NCBI GenBank assembly: GCA_907163375.1
Contig: CAJQUW010011247.1
Span: forward strand, 1-64,000
Origin: Prostheceraeus crozeri
Taxonomy: Eukaryota; Platyhelminthes; Polycladida; Euryleptidae
Length of the DNA stretch: 64,000 bases
Reading direction: 5' to 3'
This document shows positions 19,469 through 31,224 of the stretch, piece after piece. The notes beneath the pieces were generated by a model. It worked only from the letters and a program-made list of their open reading frames with translations. It ran no database searches and was not told the DNA's origin. The stretch's first letter is position 1; the number at the start of each line of letters is the position of its first letter. The position numbers and the translations under genes are program-made.

Positions 19469-21472
19469 CAGTAGACTCCGCCTATTGTGGACAGCCGTAT
19501 ATTGTGGACAGGTCACCACGAACAGAATTTTGCCCTAGTGAAATCCGCCGGATAATGTGGACAGCCGCCGTCTATTGTGGACACGTCATTGAGGCTATTT
19601 TTGACATTGGTTTTCCCAGCTTCTATCAGGTTCGGCTTTTCACTCGTTGCTATTTTTAGACATCTGGTTTTCCCAAAATTTATTTTTTTACATACATACC
19701 ACTGCATACTCTAAAACTGTTTCTACACACGATGAGCAAGCGATCTGCTTTCAAGCAATTCGACAAATCGACGTCGGGGAAAGTGGATCTCCTCGATCGC
19801 TTCAACGAGCTCAAGAAGGAATTCCCCAACATCGGCGTCCGTCAGGCGGCAGAACGATTAACCGTGTCGAAGAGCTTCCTCCACAAGATCATAAAGCAAG
19901 AAGCAGAGATTCGCCTTCATGTGACTGAAGATGGTGCTAGCCGAGCGAAGCGCAAGAGACACGGGAAGGATGTGGACGTTGAGAAGGCTCTCATGGACTT
20001 CTACAACTGGGCCAAAAGCAAGAACATCCCACTCAGCGGTCCAATATTGATGGAGAAGGCCCAGAAGATCGCTGAAGTAGCGGGTGTGGAGGATTTCAAA
20101 GCGACTGATGGTTGGTTCTCAAGATGGAAGAATAGGAACGGCATCGTTTTTGCCACTCTGCGGGGAGAAGCAGCGGAGGCGGACACATCAGGCGCGGAAG
20201 CTTTTCTGAAGAACGAGTGGCCCGAATTGCAACGCCGATTTCACCGGAAGGACATCTTCAATACGGACGAAACCGGGATCTACTTCCGTGCTCTCCCAGA
20301 TTCGACCTACGTGAGAGAACAGTCGAAGAGGACCACCAAAGGTTTCAAGACCTCCAAGGACCAGATTACAGCTCTGGTCACGTGCAGCCTGGAAGGCGAG
20401 AAGCTTCCTCTTCTCATTATTGGCCAGTCCAAATCCCCACGCTGCTTCAAAGGTGTCCGTCAGATGCCCTCTGTCAACTACAAGTCCAGCCGGAATGCCT
20501 GGATGACGGGGCCGATTTGGGAGGACTTCATCCGAGACCTCGACCGGGACATGGAACGACAAGGCCGCAAAATCCTGATGCTCGCCGACAACTGCAGCGC
20601 TCATGTGCCTGTTCCCGGGCTCAAGAATGTGACCGTGCGATTTCTACCCGCGAACACGACCTCCGTGTTACAACCCTGCGACCAAGGAATTATTCGGTCC
20701 ATGAAAGCAATCTTCCGAACAAATCTCCGCCGGAGAATCCTGGAACTGATCGAGACAATGGAAGATGACGACAAGATCTCAGCTCATGAGGTGGTGAAAA
20801 AGGTAGACATGCTTCAGGCCAAGGAAATGCTGGCTGCCGCTTGGAAGGCTGTGAAGACGGAGACCCTCATCAATTGCTGGCGAGAAGGAGGATTCTCCAA
20901 AGATCAGGAAGCCGAAGCTCAAGTTCAGGAAGCCCAAGACGTGATGATCGAGATCCCGGAAGACGTGACAGAGGAGCTCTTCCTCAACTGGGTGGCAATG
21001 GACGATGAAGTGGAAGTCGCGGATAAAGCCACAGCTGATGAAGTGACTCGACAGCTCGCCCAAGTCGTGGTTGACGCCAAGAACCAAGAAGGAGAATCCG
21101 CTGCGGCTAGCGACGACGAGAACGATGAGCCAGAGCCGGTCGCTTCGGCAAAGTTGATGCGGTCCGCCTTGGAGGTGCTAGAGCGGGGATACCGGCAGCA
21201 GGGATTCAAGATCAACGGATTCAGTGCGTGCATGGAAGCCTTCAGAGACCAGTTGCGCCGTAAGTTCCCACCGAAACAGACCAAGCTCACAGACTTATTT
21301 TGATAATATTATGTACAAGTACATACATATTTTGATACACAACAGTACTGTATTTGATATACAATAAAATTGTCTTACATGGCATTTTGGCTTTTACTTT
21401 TTAGAGGGGTATTTCGGTTATTGTGGACAGTTGCTCCTGGCCCGAGGTGTCCACAATAAGCGGAGTCTACTG
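19469..21472 (+). mobile_element. Tigger/pogo-type DNA transposon, whole-looking
   Basis: The element starts CAGTAGACTCCGCCTATTG and ends with the complement CAATAAGCGGAGTCTACTG, flanked by TA on both sides (19467-19468 and 21473-21474), the standard pogo-superfamily target duplication. The total is 2,004 bp. Four copies of a TATTGTGGACA-type motif follow the left terminus (19483-19583), and two lie before the right one; such subterminal repeats are likely transposase binding sites. The single uninterrupted transposase frame suggests a recent insertion. A polyadenylation-type AATAAA lies at about 21364 inside the 3' part. Confidence 0.93.
19732..21303 (+). CDS. Tigger/pogo transposase (CENP-B-type HTH plus DDE domain)
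   Basis: ATG at 19732, 523 residues, uninterrupted. The N-terminus has the CENP-B/psq-like helix-turn-helix pair (VRQAAERLTVSKSFLHKIIK, then a second DNA-binding half with ATDGWFSRWKNRNG near residue 125). The catalytic DDE core follows: IFNTDETGIYFRALP (first Asp), ILMLADNCSAH (second Asp) and LPANTTSVLQPCDQGIIRSMK with the third acidic position. The acidic C-terminal tail (DDENDEPEP) and the final PKQTKLTDLF, a PIP-box-like end, are common in Tigger proteins. It would cut and paste the surrounding 2-kb element in the nucleus. Codon composition is more G+C-rich than the surrounding DNA, consistent with recent arrival. Confidence 0.93.
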   Translation: MSKRSAFKQFDKSTSGKVDLLDRFNELKKEFPNIGVRQAAERLTVSKSFLHKIIKQEAEIRLHVTEDGASRAKRKRHGKDVDVEKALMDFYNWAKSKNIPLSGPILMEKAQKIAEVAGVEDFKATDGWFSRWKNRNGIVFATLRGEAAEADTSGAEAFLKNEWPELQRRFHRKDIFNTDETGIYFRALPDSTYVREQSKRTTKGFKTSKDQITALVTCSLEGEKLPLLIIGQSKSPRCFKGVRQMPSVNYKSSRNAWMTGPIWEDFIRDLDRDMERQGRKILMLADNCSAHVPVPGLKNVTVRFLPANTTSVLQPCDQGIIRSMKAIFRTNLRRRILELIETMEDDDKISAHEVVKKVDMLQAKEMLAAAWKAVKTETLINCWREGGFSKDQEAEAQVQEAQDVMIEIPEDVTEELFLNWVAMDDEVEVADKATADEVTRQLAQVVVDAKNQEGESAAASDDENDEPEPVASAKLMRSALEVLERGYRQQGFKINGFSACMEAFRDQLRRKFPPKQTKLTDLF

Positions 21473-21479
21473 TATCAGG

Positions 21480-23590
21480 AAAATTGCTAAGTTGGTAATG
21501 TTAGTCAGTTGTCAGGTATTATATTAGGTAATTGAGTCAATGATGTCAAAGACATGAAGCAGTTGCAGTTGCATGTACGATGTAGATACGTAATATGCAA
21601 TCTGCATTTTCATTCATCGGTGTAACACTTTAATGAAATGAAAGCGGAACTTAACAATGAATGATGTACGAACATTGTTGGCTCAGATAAATATGAGCAT
21701 TTTCGGAGCATATACCAAGAATTTGAATTTTGCTTGGGTCACTTGCTGGGGACACTGTGAAGTATTGCGTACAATCATGAATTCAGAGTCACAATACTTT
21801 GAAAGGAAATGAATTCTGACTACAGGCTTTGATAGAACTACAGTACAATTGATTGATGTGTCTCTCGATTTTATCAGGATTTTGTGAAGCTTGTAGCCTA
21901 TATGGGCCTTTTTCTAATATCAGTCTTATAGTGCAGTTAAGGCAGCATTTTATTTTTTAATGTTATCCTCTCCATCATGCTGAAAGCAATATGCACTTAT
22001 CTACAAACATGTAATTGAATTTGTGGTCTCACTTATTAAATATTATTAAATTGCATATATCTACATACAACATAAAATTCATTAAGGTTCCAGAGTTCCA
22101 GTTCGCCTGGATAAAGACATTTTTTTGAATTTTAAATAATCGAAGCTAGTTTGTGCCATTCGGAGCCGTGCTGACGAGCCCTTGTAAGGCAAAGCACTGC
22201 CTCTACGGGTGTCAAGGAATTTTCGTGCTTTAGCTGTTTAAGTCAGAGGACATCTTTCTACCTACGTGCAACATGCATCGGTATTTTGCCGATATAAAAT
22301 GTCTCGTGGGTTTCTTTTCTGAAGTCCAATATTTGTCATGAATTATTTTTGTAGGAGTTCATCAATAAATTTAATCGAGTTAAGAAAGGAGAATTATTTT
22401 ACATTTTTCCCCCAGAATAATTTTTCTCGATTTTCGTGCGGATGAGAGAACGTATTGCGAAGAAATTGTCCGACTAGAATCCATATACATGTATATTGCT
22501 ATATTGCGAAGTGGTGCCTCTCCATCGCTATCCGATGCAATAAAAATCCTCACGACTCTTATATATACGAGGTTCTTTCCTCTTATCTAAGAGAGTGGAC
22601 GAGGTCGCTGGGTGCTATCGTCCCGAAAATGACTCAGAACTGCGTTGTGTGCGCTGCTGAGATGATTTATCTGACGGTTTCGTCGAGTATGAGGTCGTTT
22701 GAATTTGGAAAAATCTAAATTGCGTTGAGGTGCAGATTTGCGAATGAATTCATCCCTTCTCAGGGAGTTAAAATATTCACGTTGAAGTACTTTCTGGAGG
22801 ATATCCGTATAAGGGATAATTCAAAGATAAAAATCCTGGGTAGTAGCATTTCGTTCAATGATTACGTGATCGCATTTTCCGATCTCTTGAATTACCTATC
22901 TTTGCTAAATTCTCTCAAGCTGAAATCTTATAAAGATATCTCTTTTTAAATGTACGAGCATCTACGTTTTTTCGTTTGACCAAGAAAGTCGACTATTTAG
23001 AGCAAATAGTCTTGATAAAGTATATTGTAGTACAGATGTGTACACTGCTCGAGAAAACTTAATCGATGGCAGCTGGCTTAATTTTGTCTTAAGCCGAACC
23101 ACGTCGAAGCCGTAGCTAAGACCATGTTAGCCGACTCCAGTAGGCAGCATGCTTACTATTCATGCGTTTAAGAAAAATCAGTTTTGATCTTTTAGCCTCA
23201 ATCTTGCTAATCTTCAAAATAATGATGTGATTTAGCTGCACGATTAACTAGAGGTTCAACTTGGCACCGTGGTGCGACTGTTGCCGGTTTGGATGGGGGC
23301 ATACCTCGGGTACTGTCAGGTCTTTGGGTCAAAGGGTGCGGAGCCGTAGGCAGTACATCCCATTTCTTGAATCATTCTTTAAGAGGAATCAATTTATATA
23401 ATTGCAGATGTCGCTAATTCAATGAGATTCTAGTCCACGGCACTCTTAATATACCTGTAGCGCATCACATTCCACGAGCTACGAGTCAGGCCGCATCGCA
23501 AACTTTGCCACTGGTCGAGTAGAGATGAATAGCGTGATTTCATGATTCGTGTACAAGTACGCATTATACAGCTTGCATGCAAGTAGTTAT
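21480..23590. other. Host DNA without recognisable genes
   Basis: About 2.1 kb of A/T-rich sequence. The open frames (for example 22455-22718 and 22725-22949) resemble nothing known and lack codon-level signs of coding. No repeat family recognised. Confidence 0.45.
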
Positions 23591-23594
23591 CATA

Positions 23595-23750
23595 GTGGTC
23601 TCCGTGGCACAGTGATTAAGTGCTTGGCCTAGCGATCTTTTGGTTCAGAGGTCGAGTCCCGTCATTGGAAGTCGGCAGGAAGGGCATTCGGACTAAAAGT
23701 ACCACAACGCTCCAGGAAAGTCTGAGGTACTTATGGGTTATCTCCCCCTA
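23595..23750 (+). repeat. tRNA-derived SINE, copy 1
   Basis: The head GTGGTCTCCGTGGCACAGTG has a pol III A box (TGGCACAGTGATTAAG), and GAGGTCGAGTCCC some 45 bases later fits a B box. The tRNA-like head is followed by a conserved body (GGAAGTCGGCAGGAAGGGCA, CTAAAAGTACCACAACGCTC). Two more copies, both inverted, occur at 61005-61130 and 63378-63520, so it is a real dispersed family rather than a tRNA gene. Confidence 0.8.
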
Positions 23751-24348
23751 CGTTTTCAAATTGGTCTAAAATCCGTAAAAATGAATCAATCATCGCAAAA
23801 CTTCAGATACACGTATTTGAGTATATTTTCTACCCAGATACAAAACATTATGCAAATCTGACAATCAATTTTTGAATTAGAAACGGTAACGTGAAGTGTA
23901 GCGATGTCAGCAGCTTGATCTGACCTTGTCTGTTCGACGCATCAATGTTGCTCGTGTGTGCATTGTTCTCTTTCCGTCTCCGTCTCATCCATTACTTTTT
24001 GAAATCTTCCCACGACCAGTACCCCACCACACCTTCCTTAAGTTAAGCACATTGATGGAAAGGACATGTTCTGGGTCATTATCACTCCAAGAGTTGTCAC
24101 GATATGACTTTGTTGACCTAGTGCTATCTGCCAAGACGATGAGGTCAGACGAAGTCAGATCAAGCTGCTGACTTCGCTACACTTCACGTCATCGTCTCCA
24201 ATTCAAAAATTAATTTCAGATTTGCATCAAATTCTGCAAGTGGGTAGAAAATATACTCAAATACGTGTCTCTAATGTTTTGTGATGATTGATTCATTTCT
24301 ACGGATTTTAGACAAATTTGGGGGAGGGGAGATAACCCATAAGTACCA
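23728..24348. repeat. Fold-back inverted repeat, arms ~210 bp
   Basis: The arm 23728-23935 (GGTACTTATGGGTTATCTCC ... GTCAGCAGCTTGATCTGAC) returns inverted at about 24135-24348, with about 200 bp between. Arms are diverged by small differences, so this is an old structure. The left arm continues directly from the SINE at 23595, while the right arm lacks the tRNA-like head. It may be two inverted copies of a longer element tail or a fold-back transposon. Confidence 0.75.
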
Positions 24349-24439
24349 AGTCCGACTATGTCAGCACCGTCCAAGCCCCCAGCATGAGGGAGTAGTGACG
24401 TTAAAGCTTCAACATGCAAGTAGTTATTGTGAGATGTTA

Positions 24440-25470
24440 ATTTGCTATCTATTCGAAGACTAAGACCGTCAGACATCCTAGCCACTTTTCACTCATTCTA
24501 TGTCTGATATCTCTTTGCTACCTTGTCACGATGTTTTGAGAAAACATCGCTCAGCTTTATATTAAAAACGTTGACCGATGCAGACTGTTTCCAACTCCGC
24601 TAGACTGCTTCTTGTATATGAAATTTCGATAATACTAATTTCCATTTCTCACTAAGAAATGACTCTTGGAGCAGCATCAAATATCCAATCACTAACTTAT
24701 GAGTAATGTTCATGTTTGTCAAATCGACGATGTTTGGTCACATGAAGCACCTGTAACTTTATTGATTCTATTTTCCTCCGACAAACACATGAAATATTGT
24801 CGGATTTCATAACTTTGAATTGGAAGATATGGATTGATACAGCTGATATCAGGATTGAAATGATGTTATTTGCATACCGACCGAGTATGATCGATGATCG
24901 GATGCAATTAAGCAGTGAACCAATATTTCAATCCATCCCGGAAGGAATAGTTGGGATTTCGATCATGCTTTAAAGTCAACAAACAGTTCAGCGTTTCTAC
25001 TATTTGCGAAGAATTGCCATCCTCAGTCGAACGCAATGACTCGGCAATTTGAGTAATCGTGTGTATGAGAAACACGAATGCTTTCACATGAAAAGTTGCG
25101 TGACTATTGCATTATCCAAAGAACAACTTTTTGAGAATAAGGACGTAGAATCAGTAAACTTATTTAGTTCATTATTAAATTATTTGAATTTCGATAGGTG
25201 TAGCCACCATGAGATGTGCATTGGTTTCAGACGGCATTGTGGTTAGAGGGTGTGCTGGCATCCAGTGAGAATCCGATAAAATTTCGTCAGCCCGATCTGG
25301 TGCGAAATTGCTTCATTGAACTGAATTAAAACGTTTTAGAGGACTCGGGGCGCGACTTCAAATTAGCTCATCTAAATTTGTTAATTGTGTTGCTTAATAT
25401 AATATTTTTTCATTTTTTTAAATTTTAGCAATCGCATTTTCCTTGAATTGGGGTAGGGGGAAATGTCAAA
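24440..25470. other. Host DNA without recognisable genes
   Basis: No known protein similarity and no repeat beyond the flanking fold-back structure. Confidence 0.45.
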
Positions 25471-25479
25471 CACATACAA

Positions 25480-27480
25480 AAAACAATTCGTAATCAAAAG
25501 TGCAGTCGGTAGTCACTTCATGTATTCTCCATCACACCATTTCAATTTGTCCTTCGCCTTCTCCTTCCAAGTCCCCCAGTCTTCTTCTGTGTGTTCCATG
25601 TCTCTTTGGATGCAGTCCTTCCATCGAGTCCTTCACCTTCCCCTTCTTGTCATTGTGTCATCCATCTCTTCCACTTGTTTCACTACCCTTTCGTCTCCCA
25701 TCCTTACTACATGCCCTGTCCACCTCAGTCTCTTTTCCACCACTTTCTGTGTCACCGTCTTATTCAATCCTTCTTCCTCCCTCAGCTCCACCATTCTTCG
25801 TTTCTCCACCAACCCTGCACCACAGATGCGCCTTAAACAGTTATTTTCACACACTTGCAACATCTTTTGCTGTTGCTCGGCTTGTGCCATCGTTTCTACT
25901 CCGTATGTCAATGCTGGCAAGACACATGCTTCGAAAACCTTTCCTCGTATCCTCTGACCAATTTTTCTGTCCGCCAGCACTCCTGCCCATTTCCTGTATG
26001 CCCAGCTCCGGCCTGTATCCTTCTTACTTTTGCATCGCCCCGAGCATTTTCAGAGACCATTCCACCAAGGTACACAAACTTATCTACCTGCTTCAGTTCC
26101 ACTTCTTTCACACCCACAGCCAAGTCCTTCCACTCCCTGCCTATCCTTATCACTTCCGTCTTCACCAAGCTCATTCTCAGACCTTGACACAGTCCTATCT
26201 AATTTCTATCCCAGTCTTTCATTCAGCCTCTCTTCTAACTCAAATTCGTCCTTCGCTACTACCGCCAGATCATCCGCGTACAACAATTTCTTCATGGTTT
26301 CCTTTTCACTGCTAGATCCATTACCTACTAACTAGCTACATTACCATTATGAATAGAAATGTGCTCGAAGCACCACCCTGTCTTAGCCCTTTTCACTGCT
26401 AGCTCCATTACCTACTAACTAGCTACATTACCATTATGAATAGAAATGGGCTCAAAGCACCACCCTGTCTTAGCCCTTTTCACTGCTAGCTCCATTACCT
26501 ACTAACTAGCTACATTACCATTATGAATAGAAATGGGCTCAAAGCACCACCCTGTCTTAGCCCTTTTCACTGCTAGCTCCATTACCTACTAACTAGCTAC
26601 ATTACCATTATGAAAAGAAATGGGCTCAAAGCACCACCCTGTCTTAGCCCTTTTCACTGCTAGCTCCATTACCTACTAACTAGCTACATTACCATTATGA
26701 ATAGAAATGAGCTCAAAGCAGCACCCTATCTTAGGCCCATGTGCGCTTCGCTACGATCACTACCGCCGCTCTTGTGTTCTTGTACATATCTTTGATCACC
26801 CGCACATCATCTCCGTCAGCCTCCATCCACCTCAGCGTTGACATCACCAAACGTCTGGGTAACGTGTCGTATGCCTTCTCCAGATCCACAACGCAATCGC
26901 TATGTTACGATCCCTTTCCAATGCTTCACTACGAACATGCCATCGGTTGTGCTTCTCCCTTCCCGGAATCCTTGCTGTTCCTCTCCAAATTTATGACCAA
27001 GCTGTCCCTTAAGCCTGCTACATAGAACTCTTTCTACCACATAGAACCACCAGAAGTGTGTGCTGGGTCATTACATGCTCACCCGCAATAACTTTGCAGT
27101 CTTTTACTCGCCACATCTGCGATCTTCTCATTTTCTCATGATTCTTGCTCTGTCTCCCTTCTACTTCGTCTCTTGAACACATAATATTCTGCAGTTCCTC
27201 CTCTTAATGAAGTCCACTACTTTTCCGCCTTTACCGACATTTAGAGTCACCATACGCAATAAAAGTTGCTTTTCTCCGAAAATTCGCTCACTTTTCGCCA
27301 CAACCCGGTTATCTAGCGCGTCGGTTGCCCTATGCGCGGTAGCCCTGTCCGTAATATCATAGTGCGACATTTCCATTGAAAACTTGGGGTGGAATTTTTC
27401 ACAGGCCGCATGCCCTTGCTGACGCCCAATCACTGTTATTGGCCGTGGACCTAGACGGGTTGCCATCCAAGGCTAAAGAG
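25480..27480 (-). mobile_element. Degenerate LINE with internal 87-bp tandem expansion
   Basis: Minus-strand frames show an endonuclease start (VTLNVGKGGKVVDFIKRRNC ... ILCVQETK, 27161-27466), RT palm text around KKLLYADDLAVVAK (about 26265-26305), and a C-terminal region with DKFVYLGGMVSENARGDAK and TYGVETMA ... RLRWTGHVVRMGDER (25633-26174). This is the common invertebrate non-LTR retrotransposon C-terminal pattern. Frames are broken and shifted. The segment coding GLRQGGALSPFLFIMVM just before the YADD motif is repeated about five times (26304-26735). It is a dead copy. Sequence at 27480-27750 may be its 5' part but carries no diagnostic motif. Confidence 0.8.
26304..26735. repeat. 87-bp tandem repeat inside the LINE reverse transcriptase
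   Basis: Five near-identical units containing TTCACTGCTAGCTCCATTAC, CATTATGAATAGAAATGGGC and CACCACCCTGTCTTAGCCC, period 87 bp. A period of 29 codons keeps frame, but stops occur in each unit, so the expansion is a post-mortem or replication event, not a functional repeat domain. Confidence 0.9.
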
Positions 27481-27759
27481 GACCATCTCCCCAACTGGTT
27501 TTCTCTCCCAGTTTCCTTCTCGTAGCCTTTGCTTGTCGAAGCATGACCTGCAAGGCGTGGTTTGAAGTTGGAGTTTTCCTTCTTTTCTCCTGTGAACTGG
27601 TTAGGCTGAGGACCACAGGTAGACCTTCACATTTTTGGAGGACCATTTCTACCAGTAAGGGCACATTCGTAGACACCGAGCTGTTTATAGAGAGTATTAT
27701 CTCTATAAAACATGACGGATGCAGTTTATCGTAATACCCAGGACCCAAATGGCTTAATA

Positions 27760-30236
27760 TAATATAATGAAATGTAGCTAATTATTGAATTAAATTTGAT
27801 ATAATATTATAATTTTCTTTTGGTTTAAGTTTAAAGGTTTTGTGTAATACCTCATAACCCTAGGATTTATCACGGATGGAACCGTAAAAACATTTGAATT
27901 GAACGTAAAATTATTATTGAGTAGTGTTTTACCTATTGTTTTATTCAATATTTATTCTCCATAATTCTCATGCTTCATTTCCATGGATTTATAGTTGGAA
28001 AGACTTTGGAGCATCTTATGATGTTGCTATTATTATTCTTGTATACTTGTACAAAATAATTGGACTACTATCCGGCAATCATCTTCAGGTAGGAGTTCAG
28101 ATATAAGAAATTAATTTGAAAGTGATATTTACAATGAGAAGAAATGGGATAACACAATGTACATGTAGATATGAACAGTTTGCAGTCACTTGGTTGCATC
28201 ATTAAATACTCCTGACTCTTTCCAACGATAAATCTTTAAATGACTGGTCGTGGTCAGGGCCTCTTCCATATTACCTCATTTCTATATTCATTGTTGTTTC
28301 AATATACATGTTCTCAATATTTCTCATGCCTTTTTTCCATGCATGATGCAAACGTGATCCATGCAAATAGGTATTGTTAAGTTAATCGATTTTATAAATA
28401 CTTCACAACTAAATTATTTTTCATGAAATTCAATAAAATGAAATTAAAATTCCTTACACCCTCCTTAAAACTCAAGATGATTAAATGTCACTATCAAAAA
28501 TGCGCAACAGCCCTTAACTACCGTCGAATTGGGTAACTGCTCCAGTACAGTGTTTCATCAATTTTCTTAGTTCTCATAAAGTGATAAAGCAGCGGCATTA
28601 TCCAACTATGAGGAATTGTGTAGAGCTTATAACCATGGATACTAATTTCTAATTCCAAGTTCGATTCTTCAAAACAGTCTACCAGACGCAAAATTCCTTG
28701 GAGATTTCGAATGTTAACTCAATTTGATAGAATGCATAATTTGGACACATAGTATCTGAATGCAGAAAATGATGATGCACTTACTAATTGGTCTGAGAAG
28801 ATATGCGACAAAAGTCTAAAGGATTAGACATTGTAAAAAAGTATGCATCTAAAGCCAATGAACTCCACACAATACAGTATATGTGAGGGAAATAATATCA
28901 TTAAAAGGAAATGATATAGCCGCTATTGTTTAGTAGTTATATCTTTTATATTATGTAATAGATGTATCGACCAGTCATTTCAGACCTCACCTGGAACAGA
29001 TTGCGGAGAAAGTGAATTATTAGTGTCTAGAGACAGATTGAGACGCATAAAACTTGCTCTTCAGCGAGCATGGTTAAAAGAGATAGTAACCTGGATATGC
29101 CAATTATAGGAGAACGTTCCTCTGTTGAAGTCTAGCAATATGTTACAATTATTGGATACGAACGCAAAGAAAACAGGAAACGATTCGGAACAAAGTCATT
29201 GTAACAAATCAGTAATAAGAAATTGAATCACTGAAGCAGTCTCTGTAATAGAAATTTATCATTCTAATTCAAATAATTTAACCAACTTTGCTGCAGCTTT
29301 TTTCAGTTTCGGTTTTCCCCGTGGGCTTATTCAACCTTCCTTCTGATGCATGAATGATAGGAAGCGATTTTGTCACATATTTTCCTCACTTTTCAATGGC
29401 AATCATTTCTTCTAGAATACATGAGGCGCAACCTGGTTCGATCAATTTATGAAAAATCTCAAAAGATTTAACCACCACGAAACACATTTCGGCCTACTGG
29501 ACTTTTATCAGTCGTAGGCAGGTTTGGACTAGGACTTGATCTAGAGAATATTCAAGCACGACATCAAATCACAAAGCCATCAGTGGACAATCTGTTTGGA
29601 TGGAGGGAATTATCCAGTAGGGACGTCTCACGGGAAGCGATTTCCCAAGATTATTTTTTTACTATGATTTTCGTAAATAGACATTATTACTTAGTCGTAG
29701 CACCTACCAGAAGCACGGCAGACGCTGCTAGATACTGCATTTCTGAACGGCTAGCGGCTTAAGTGTAATAAAAGTGATATGAACAGATAAATTAACAAGT
29801 TTCAACACTTATCTGATTTTGAAATGTCTGTCAAATTGCTTACGTTGAGATTTTGGATGCAGTTGTACCAGCAGCTTACTCCTGATGGGAATTATTCACT
29901 AAAACAATTATGGGAGATTTTAATGGAATTTCATGGCATAATTGATCTGTCATCTGCCGTGCGAGGTAGCAGGACGGCAAAGGCCCGTCAACACAGCGCC
30001 GCAAATTGACATAAATTTTCAGCTTGAAGTAATTTTCGATCAAAGCTATGAGTAGTCTTTCTTTGATTCTATCTTTGAACTTTCGAAATAATTGATAAAC
30101 ACATTAAAATTGTAATATGATGTATAAAATGGATGTATACAATGATAGATAGGAGGTGGATTAAAGAGGAGGATTATTTATAAAACCGTCGTAAAGCACT
30201 GAAGGGCTATGAAAAACGTTTGTTTTACTGCTTCAG
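27760..30236. other. Presumed host intron or intergenic DNA
   Basis: About 2.5 kb of A/T-rich sequence upstream of the kinase exon, ending in a pyrimidine-rich acceptor. No exon, repeat or RNA gene is recognised. The open frames at 27924-28106 and 29824-30009 are short and unconvincing. Confidence 0.45.
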
Positions 30237-30440
30237 ATCCTGGGCAAACCTACGGCTGGTGATAACGTTTCCCACAACGGTGGCAGTACCAAAGCCGTTC
30301 CGATGGCTCCAGCATTGAATTCGACCTCTCAACTCACCTGCCTCATCAACGAAAGTGATCTTTATCTCTTCAGCAAGATCGGCGACGGCTCCTTTGCTGT
30401 AGTTAAGAAGGGAGAATGGATCACTCCAACAGGGAGAAAA
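30237..30440 (+). CDS. Host exon: start of an ACK/TNK2-type tyrosine kinase domain
   Basis: A 204-bp exon (68 codons, phase 0 at both ends) sits between acceptor TTTTACTGCTTCAG and donor AAA/GTAAGT. It encodes a linker, then LTCLINESDLYLFSKIGDGS followed by FAVVKKGEWITPTGRK. This matches the beginning of the kinase domain in activated CDC42 kinases (ACK1/TNK2 pattern LTCLIxEKDLxLxEKLGDGSFGVVxxGEWxxPxGK). The third glycine of the GxGxxG loop reads Ala here. The next kinase exon is not seen in the remaining window, so the downstream intron would be at least 23.5 kb and would contain Polinton A and the piggyBac element. It is the only clear host gene piece in the window. Confidence 0.75.
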
Positions 30441-30889
30441 GTAAGTTCTCCACCTACTTGCCGATATGTCACCATTCAGTATTTCCTTAAATCTCCTCAC
30501 GACTTGTGGTAGATAATTGCACTTGTTTGTGTTTAGGCTGGCTACCTTGTTCTCCCGGCGCTCAACAGCGACGCAACAAAGTGCTCAGCGTTCCCTCTCC
30601 TCTTGCGGCAATTGTTCCGACTATCTTTCAATGAATGGAGTAAATTGGGTTCGGAATGTACAGTAATAGATCGGAGGCTCATGAATACGGTGTGAAAACC
30701 ATCGATTTGTTTTTTTGTGTTGAGCTATTCGTGTGCTGTTTGATTTACTCCTTGCTACATTCAGTGTGCAGGGTGTCGTCAAAAGTCCCAAAAGTCGGAG
30801 CGCAGCTGAGACTTTTGAGGGATAAAGATTTTGTGTGTGTGTTTAATAATTATAGATAAATTCTAAAATAATTGTAATTATAAAGAATA

Positions 30890-31220
30890 GAAGCAGTTCA
30901 GAGACAAGTACAGTACTGTGAAAGATTGGCGGATTGAGCTAATATGTTGCGTTCAAAAACGTGAAATGAAGGAGACAGCATTATTGATTCAGACAGAGCG
31001 CTCCAGATCGACATGACTCTATATATGGTTGAAAGATGACAACGGGCGTTTACATTAGCAAGATTAGAGATTGATAGGGTATAGCAATGTCCTCGTGTGG
31101 GCGCCTTGTTTCCAATAATAAAGGAATAATCAATAGGTAAATCTATCAGATTGTTCATCATTTTATAAATCAAAATCAAATCGAACATAATGCGACCCCG
31201 TTCCAATGAGGGCATGTTGA
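30890..31220 (-). pseudogene. LINE fragment, C-terminal end only
   Basis: The minus-strand frame (105 residues) reads LERGRIMFDLILIYKMMNNL ... RGHCYTLSISN ... STIYRVMSIWSALSESIM ... LSQY. This is the standard C-terminal tail of CR1/jockey-like polyproteins (RR-x-RxDLIxxYKIxxxLI ... RGH ... RVxxxWNxLP). Only the last ~100 codons are present; it is a severely 5'-truncated copy lying in the presumed kinase intron. Confidence 0.7.
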
Positions 31221-31224
31221 GAGC

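Noticed and set aside
20188-20768. Antisense and alternate frames over the Tigger transposase
   Set aside because: G+C-rich coding DNA leaves shadow frames open; the plus frame has all domain motifs.
23595-23680. Possible tRNA gene
   Set aside because: A and B boxes are present but the cloverleaf is not, and three dispersed copies with a common tail mark it as a SINE.
25500-26315. 271-residue Ser/Pro/Leu-rich plus-strand frame
   Set aside because: Antisense of the degenerate LINE coding strand; composition follows from the complement.
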